Origin: Deltaproteobacteria bacterium IMCC39146
Lineage (GTDB): Bacteria; Desulfobacterota; Desulfuromonadia; Desulfuromonadales; BM103
Assembly (NCBI GenBank): GCA_030005635.1
Contig: JARUHP010000002.1
Span: forward strand, 158,892 to 222,891
Length of the DNA stretch: 64,000 nucleotides
Direction: 5' to 3'
The translations under genes and the position numbers were made by a program. Under the pieces are notes generated by a model. It had not been told where the DNA came from. It worked only from the letters and a program-made list of their open reading frames with translations, and searched no databases. Positions 59,658-64,000 of the stretch are shown piece after piece. Position 1 is the stretch's first letter. Every line of letters starts with the position of its first letter.

Positions 59658-60187
59658 GTCTCAACATTTTCAGGAGAAATAACTTCCCCCAGTTGATTCT
59701 GCAAGCGACGAATCTCCAGGCTTGCCGCCTGCAGGCGTTCGCTGACGACGCGAGTCAAACCAAGAAAAATACTGCTTGAGATGGCAGGTTTTCGTTCTGC
59801 CAGTTCCAGGATGTCGGCACGAAACAACCCGACCAGTTCGGTATTCTCGAGTGTTTTGGCAGACGCTGTCCGCGGAGCAGGAGCCGTCAGGGTGGTTTCA
59901 CCAAAAAAATCGCCGGGACCAAGCCTGGCCAACTCTTCTTCTACGCCATTCTGCTCTCTGGCGTAAATCTTCACCATGCCGCTGCGAATCATATACATGC
60001 CGGAGCCAGGATCACTCTCTTCGAAGACAGTTTCGTTTGCCTTGTAGTTGCGCACGTGGACAATGTTTTCGAGGGTTGCTAATGACCGCGGCGAGAGTTC
60101 CGAGAAAATCGGCAGGTGCTTGAGGAAGTAGGCCAGGGATTCTTCGTCCAGTTTTTTGTGAAATATATTGGTCCAGAGGGGATCCAT
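59654..60187 (-). CDS. Cyclic-nucleotide-binding-domain protein without DNA-binding domain
   Basis: 177 residues. A Crp-like effector domain (about 20-150) has FSELSPRSLATLENIV, SGMYMIRSGMVKIYA and the phosphate-binding-cassette-like GPGDFFGETTLTAPAPRTASAKT. A helical tail (SEVSERLQAASLEIRRLQNQLG-like coiled coil) replaces the Crp helix-turn-helix. It probably senses a nucleotide and acts on a partner. Coupling to the AI-2E-type transporter (ATGA overlap) suggests that partner could be the transporter. Confidence 0.82.
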   Translation of the reverse strand: MDPLWTNIFHKKLDEESLAYFLKHLPIFSELSPRSLATLENIVHVRNYKANETVFEESDPGSGMYMIRSGMVKIYAREQNGVEEELARLGPGDFFGETTLTAPAPRTASAKTLENTELVGLFRADILELAERKPAISSSIFLGLTRVVSERLQAASLEIRRLQNQLGEVISPENVET

Positions 60188-60199
60188 CGGTTTCTCCTG

Positions 60200-61072
60200 T
60201 TATTTTCCGTTAAGACGGGTCTGGATGTCCTCTGGGATAGGTTGATTGAGCTGGTAGTCTTTGAAAAATACTTCCAGCTTCTCCTGTAGCTCAGGACGGT
60301 TGATCGTGCGCAGCATACTTAGCGGCAGGACGAAGTTGTCGATCTCTGCGAGTGTTACTTCAAAAACATCTTCTACTTTGCCGTCCGGGCTGGTGATCTG
60401 GAAGCGCTCAGGGAGGTGTCCCCCGGTCACTTCGAGATAACGAATCTCAACGGTCAACTGCAAGCCACCCTCGACAGTGAGACTCATCTCGTTGACGGTG
60501 TTTGTCCGGGTGTTAATGTCAAAGGTCAGCGTGTTGATCTGTTTTTGCGGCAAACGCATGCCGCTGACATAAAAGGCTCCGTGCAGATCTGTCGGTTTGT
60601 TGAATGTGATTTCCAGGCGGTGAATCAATTGCTCGGCCAGGGCGACTTCGCTGGACTTGAGCTTGGCGTTTTTGATCAGTGTCTGCCGTGCGTCGGCTTG
60701 ATCCGCGGGCAGGATCATCTCATGGAGCTCAATCGCCAGGTTGGCGGAGAGGCGGTTGACCATCTTTTCGACATAGGGAGTCAGTGTTTCTTTTTTCGCA
60801 AAGACGAGACCTTTTCCGTTGCGTTGCCAGAACTTGACGATTACAGGGGGCGTCGGCGGTATGACGTCTGCCGGCATGCCGGCGGTCATGTTGGACATCA
60901 TCTCCTCAATGCGTGACGTCTCCACGGTGACCAGGTAGTTCTGCAGCTCTGGTTGTGTGAGAGCGTTTGCAGCAACGACCTTTTCAAGGACGGCCAGATT
61001 GTCATTGGCAAAGAGAATTGTTGGTGTGGTCAGAATAAGAAAAGACAGAACCACGAGAGAGGATCGAAACAT
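60200..61072 (-). CDS. Periplasmic hypothetical protein
   Basis: About 290 residues. An N-terminal signal peptide (SSLVVLSFLILTTPTILFA) precedes a soluble mixed alpha/beta protein with a beta-rich C-terminal half (INTLTFDINTRTNTVNEM, LQLTVEIRYLEVTGGHLPERF, KVEDVFEVTLAEIDNFVLP). It somewhat resembles outer-membrane lipoprotein-sorting-type folds, a weak impression only. The ATG at 61072 with GGAGGG 8 bases upstream is used. It is the first gene of a four-gene leftward run ending at 57383. Confidence 0.6.
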   Translation of the reverse strand: MFRSSLVVLSFLILTTPTILFANDNLAVLEKVVAANALTQPELQNYLVTVETSRIEEMMSNMTAGMPADVIPPTPPVIVKFWQRNGKGLVFAKKETLTPYVEKMVNRLSANLAIELHEMILPADQADARQTLIKNAKLKSSEVALAEQLIHRLEITFNKPTDLHGAFYVSGMRLPQKQINTLTFDINTRTNTVNEMSLTVEGGLQLTVEIRYLEVTGGHLPERFQITSPDGKVEDVFEVTLAEIDNFVLPLSMLRTINRPELQEKLEVFFKDYQLNQPIPEDIQTRLNGK

Positions 61073-61213
61073 ATAAAAGTCCCTCCACAAAGAGCTGTTG
61101 GTTGACACCTCTTATAGAGCATTGATACTTTGAAAATACGAAGATAAAAAAGCGACCAAAAATCTGCTTATCTTCAAGATAATCGATTGTTTAGCGAGTT
61201 GCAAGGAGCTTCT

Positions 61214-63061
61214 GTGACAACTTTTGACCTGCGCAGACAGCCGACCTCTGCCGGTGTTTACCTGATGAAGGATGATGCCGGTGTGATTCTCTATGTCGGC
61301 AAGGCAAAAAACCTGCGTGCACGCCTGCGCAGTTACATGCAGGCCGAACGTGATACTCGCCCCCAGATCAAGTTTTTGATGGAGCGTGCCGCAACAATTG
61401 AAACGATTGTCACCGACACCGAAAAAGAAGCCCTGATCCTCGAAAACACCCTGATTAAAAAGCATCGTCCGCGCTACAACATCCATCTGCGAGACGATAA
61501 AACCTTCGTTTCGCTGCGCATCGATTTACGTGATGAATTTCCGATGCTGGAAGTTGTCCGCCGGGTTCGTCAGGATGGTGCCCGTTATTTCGGGCCTTTT
61601 GCCTCTTCATCAGCTTTACGCCAGACGCTCAAGGAAATATACCGTATCTTCCCGTTGCGCCATTACCCTCCGGCCAAGTGCCGGCAGCGCGGCCGGCCTT
61701 GTCTCTTTCATCAGATCGGTCAGTGCAGCGCACCCTGTCATGGTCATATTTCTTCTGCTGCCTATGGAAAGCTCGTTGCAGGTGTCCTGGCTCTTCTTGA
61801 GGGGCGTCAGGGAGAAGTCGTTGAGCTGTTGCGTCAGCGCATGTCTCTTGCCGCGAGTGAACAGCGTTACGAGGAAGCGGCCTCGCTGCGTGATCAGATC
61901 GGAGCGATCGATAAAACTGTTGAACAGCAGAAGTCTGTCCGTTACAGAGCCATCGATCAGGATGTGATCGGTATCTTTCGGCAGGGTGGCGAAGTTGAAG
62001 TTGTCGTCCTCTTCTATCGTCAAGGTAAGCTGACCGCTCGTCGTAATTATAATCTCAACTGGCAGTTGGATGAAGATGAGCTGCTGGCTGAGTTCATCTC
62101 CCAGTTCTATGGGCGCGATGTGCCTGTTCCTGATGAAGTCGTCTTGCCGCTCGAGATTGAAGGGGGCGACGCTTTGGCTGAATGGCTCACCGAACGCCGT
62201 AGTCGCAAGGTTCAGGTTCTGACGCCGCAACGGGGCGAGCGGCATCACCTGGTTGAATTGGCTAACCGTAACGCTAAAGAGGCTTGGCAGGAGCGGGGAA
62301 GCAGAGAGGAAGCACGGCGTAGAGTCCTCGAAGAGGTCATGCAGCGCCTGCAGTTGCAGCGAATGCCGCAGCGTATCGAGTGCTTTGACATCTCAACGAT
62401 TCAGGGTCATGCGACCGTCGCCAGCATGGCGGTGGTCGTGGACGGTGAACCTGACACGGCAGAGTACAGACACTACAAGGTGAAGAGCGTGCAAGGGACA
62501 GACGACTATGCGGCCTTAAGAGAAGTATTGCTCAGGAGATTACAACGAGGGATCGAAGAGCAGAAGCTACCTGATTTTATCCTGATTGATGGCGGTAAAG
62601 GGCAACTGGGAGTCCTGTCAATGGTCCTTGAGGAGCTTGGTTTGCTCGATGTTATCGACATGGCCGGGATTGCCAAGAGCCGCGTTAAGGCGAATGTTCG
62701 CGGGCGTGTCGTAGAACGTAGTGAAGAGAGGTTTTTCCTGCCGGGGCGCAAAAACCCCGTCATCTTGCGCAGCGGCTCTGCAGCTTTGTTCCTGCTGGAA
62801 AGATTGCGCGACGAAGCGCACCGTTTTGCTATTACTCATCACCGCAAGGTGCGTGGTAAAGCGCAACTTCATTCTGTGTTGTCAGAGATCCCTGGGGTTG
62901 GAGCAAAACGACAAAAGGCTCTGTTGAAGCATTTCGGCAGTCTGAAAAAGGTCAAGGCGGCCAGCCTTGAGGAATTAAGGGCCATGCCGGGTTTGCCGAT
63001 TCACACAGCAGAGGAGATTTCCCGCTTTTTCAAAAATATTTTTCCCTCTGGCAAGGGCTAA
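61214..63061 (+). CDS. uvrC: Excinuclease ABC subunit C
   Basis: A 615-residue nucleotide-excision-repair endonuclease that makes both incisions with UvrA/UvrB. An N-terminal GIY-YIG nuclease (SAGVYLMKDDAGVILYVGKAKNL), the Cys region (CRQRGRPCLFHQIGQCSAPC), a UvrB-binding UVR motif (about 205-240), the RNase-H-like UvrC domain (IECFDISTIQGHATVASM) and terminal helix-hairpin-helix motifs (LSEIPGVGAKRQKALLKHFGS, read in part) are all present. The GTG at 61214 has AAGGAG 5 bases upstream and is preferred to the TTG at 61187. Confidence 0.96.
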   Translation: MTTFDLRRQPTSAGVYLMKDDAGVILYVGKAKNLRARLRSYMQAERDTRPQIKFLMERAATIETIVTDTEKEALILENTLIKKHRPRYNIHLRDDKTFVSLRIDLRDEFPMLEVVRRVRQDGARYFGPFASSSALRQTLKEIYRIFPLRHYPPAKCRQRGRPCLFHQIGQCSAPCHGHISSAAYGKLVAGVLALLEGRQGEVVELLRQRMSLAASEQRYEEAASLRDQIGAIDKTVEQQKSVRYRAIDQDVIGIFRQGGEVEVVVLFYRQGKLTARRNYNLNWQLDEDELLAEFISQFYGRDVPVPDEVVLPLEIEGGDALAEWLTERRSRKVQVLTPQRGERHHLVELANRNAKEAWQERGSREEARRRVLEEVMQRLQLQRMPQRIECFDISTIQGHATVASMAVVVDGEPDTAEYRHYKVKSVQGTDDYAALREVLLRRLQRGIEEQKLPDFILIDGGKGQLGVLSMVLEELGLLDVIDMAGIAKSRVKANVRGRVVERSEERFFLPGRKNPVILRSGSAALFLLERLRDEAHRFAITHHRKVRGKAQLHSVLSEIPGVGAKRQKALLKHFGSLKKVKAASLEELRAMPGLPIHTAEEISRFFKNIFPSGKG

Positions 63062-63087
63062 CGCTTGGGGCTCAAAGCAGACAGAGA

Positions 63088-63125
63088 GGAAGCCCCTGAA
63101 CCACTGAGATGGTTCAAGGGCTTCC
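63088..63125. terminator. Hairpin between convergent uvrC and YceI genes
   Basis: GGAAGCCCcTGAACC / GGTTCAaGGGCTTCC stem with a 7-nt loop. T-tract is poor on both sides, but the position fits a shared terminator. Confidence 0.65.
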
Positions 63126-63169
63126 TTCTGCAGCTCTGTGACCTTGATGCTTTGTCGCCGGCTTGAAGA

Positions 63170-63760
63170 TTAACCTTTGATTAATTCCACCTCGAGACTG
63201 ATTCGAACCTCTTCACCAACGACAACGCCTCCGGCTTCGAGGGCCTTGTTCCAGGTAAGCCCAAAATCCTTCCTGTTGATTGTCGTCGATGCTGAAGCCC
63301 CGCGCCGAGTATTGCCCCAAGGGTCGGTTATCGTCGGACTGAATTCCTCAACATCAAGTGTCACCGTACGGGTTTCTCCATGCAGGGTCAGCTCTCCGTT
63401 GATTTGGGTCGGTATGCCATTGGCAACAGTGACTTTCTTGGAGACGAAAGACATCACCGGGTAGCTGGCGGCGTCGAAGAAATCCGGACTGCGCAGATGG
63501 TCGTCGCGCTTCTTGTTGCCGGTGTCGACAGATGCTGTGGAAATCTGAACATTGACGGCTGCTTTCTCCGGCTCCGCTTCGTCAAAGGTGACAGCCCCCT
63601 GCACATCGGAAAAGGTCCCTTTTACCCAGGATATCATCAGGTGCTTGATCTTGAATTCTACTGTCGTGTGGACCGGGTCAATTTTCCAGTTCTCGGCGAA
63701 TGAGAAATGCGGGATAGCCAACAATAAAGTAATTAGACAAATCCTTTTTAAGAGAAACAT
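63170..63760 (-). CDS. YceI-family periplasmic protein
   Basis: A 196-residue protein. The signal peptide (LLKRICLITLLLAIPHFSFA) is followed by a lipocalin-like YceI domain: WKIDPVHTTVEFKIKHLMISWVKG at the N-terminus (read in two parts), then DDHLRSPDFFDAASYPVMSF and LTLHGETRTVTLDVE. YceI proteins bind polyisoprenoids and are often induced by stress or base. The ATG at 63760 is chosen; the longer frame upstream has no signal-like features and overlaps the insertion-sequence end. Confidence 0.9.
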   Translation of the reverse strand: MFLLKRICLITLLLAIPHFSFAENWKIDPVHTTVEFKIKHLMISWVKGTFSDVQGAVTFDEAEPEKAAVNVQISTASVDTGNKKRDDHLRSPDFFDAASYPVMSFVSKKVTVANGIPTQINGELTLHGETRTVTLDVEEFSPTITDPWGNTRRGASASTTINRKDFGLTWNKALEAGGVVVGEEVRISLEVELIKG

Positions 63761-63873
63761 GATCAGGAAACCTCCGAGAGTTCGAGTAGTTGAAATGCCG
63801 TTGTCTATAATTATTACTATATCGGTCGGACATTGGCAAGCTGAACGCCATCGAGGTGTCGCTAGCAAATAAA

Positions 63874-63919
63874 CTGTCCGGTGTTGTAGCACAACATCTG
63901 TCCGGTTCATTCTGTCCAG
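63874..63919 (+). mobile_element. Left-end repeats of an insertion sequence
   Basis: CTGTCCGGT occurs at 63874 and again at 63898, and CTGTCCAG at 63912. A GTTGT-AGC-ACAAC palindrome (63882-63894) lies between the first two. Repeated short motifs in front of a transposase start are typical of transposase-binding IS ends. Confidence 0.6.
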
Positions 63920-63931
63920 TAGGAGGACACT

Positions 63932-64000
63932 ATGAAACGAACAGTTCTACAACAGGAGATCCGGATAATGCGTTTCGAAGAGACCTACAGCCTTTGGACC
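63932..64000 (+). CDS. ISNCY-type transposase (partial, 5' end only)
   Basis: The first 23 codons read MKRTVLQQEIRIMRFEETYS and continue LWT to the window end. This matches the usual start of ISNCY-family transposases (EIRKMRFEE...). AGGAGG lies 5 bases before the ATG. The rest of the element is outside the window, so its integrity is unknown. Confidence 0.65.
   Translation, partial: MKRTVLQQEIRIMRFEETYSLWT

Overview
The window is bacterial chromosome of moderate GC content. Its gene content and order point to the Desulfuromonadia (Geobacter/Desulfuromonas/Geopsychrobacter-like): a hemE-hemH-DnaJ cluster, a class II B12-dependent ribonucleotide reductase, a caa3-type oxidase, an OFA-family carboxylate transporter, a sigma-54 two-component system and many intergenic palindromic repeats. 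This is inferred from families recognised by eye; no search was run. I see no tRNA, rRNA or CRISPR array.

Layout. 0-2 kb: start of a quinone-oxidoreductase-like gene and an OmpR-type two-component pair. 2-7 kb: nitronate-monooxygenase-like enzyme, AhbD/NirJ-like radical SAM protein, hemE, hemH and a small zinc-ribbon protein. 7-11 kb: DnaJ-type co-chaperone, acyltransferase, MFS transporter, hotdog thioesterase, dCMP deaminase. 11-14.3 kb: split class II ribonucleotide reductase behind a promoter with two NrdR boxes. 15-21.5 kb: pepN, SDR protein, protoporphyrinogen oxidase, DHH-like phosphoesterase. 21.6-26 kb: coiled-coil membrane protein, methyltransferase, DksA-like protein, hydrolase, peptide deformylase, ACT regulator, RF-like GGQ protein. 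26-32 kb: heme-A farnesyltransferase and a caa3 oxidase operon with an unusual His/Met-rich Sco. 32-36 kb: slyX, rhodanese, MauE-like protein, EpmB, J-domain protein and a repeat-packed intergenic region. 36-45 kb: RND efflux operon ending in epmA, then efp and its paralogue efpL. 45-49 kb: OFA transporter, toxin-antitoxin pair and two neighbouring genes each broken by one in-frame stop codon. 49-54 kb: rlmD, YigZ-like protein, membrane proteins and a SatP-like acetate transporter. 54-64 kb: sigma-54 two-component system, RNA methyltransferase, AI-2E-type exporter operon, uvrC, YceI and the start of an insertion sequence.

Three themes tie the window together. First, heme supply (hemE, hemH, protoporphyrinogen oxidase, farnesyltransferase) serves the caa3 oxidase. 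Second, EF-P and its beta-lysylation enzymes EpmA and EpmB are encoded within 10 kb, beside the unmodified-type paralogue EfpL. Third, the Cache-domain kinase and NtrC-type regulator at 53.9-57.2 kb probably control two carboxylate transporters. The promoter regions of the OFA transporter (45 kb) and the SatP-like transporter (53.5 kb) carry nearly identical -24/-12 elements and the same pair of TTGCA-N4-TGCAA palindromes 32 bp apart. I regard this predicted regulon as the most interesting result.

Several families of dispersed intergenic palindromes are present, including a pair of ~160 bp elements with a conserved, partly covarying hairpin and a ~168 bp MITE-like palindrome.
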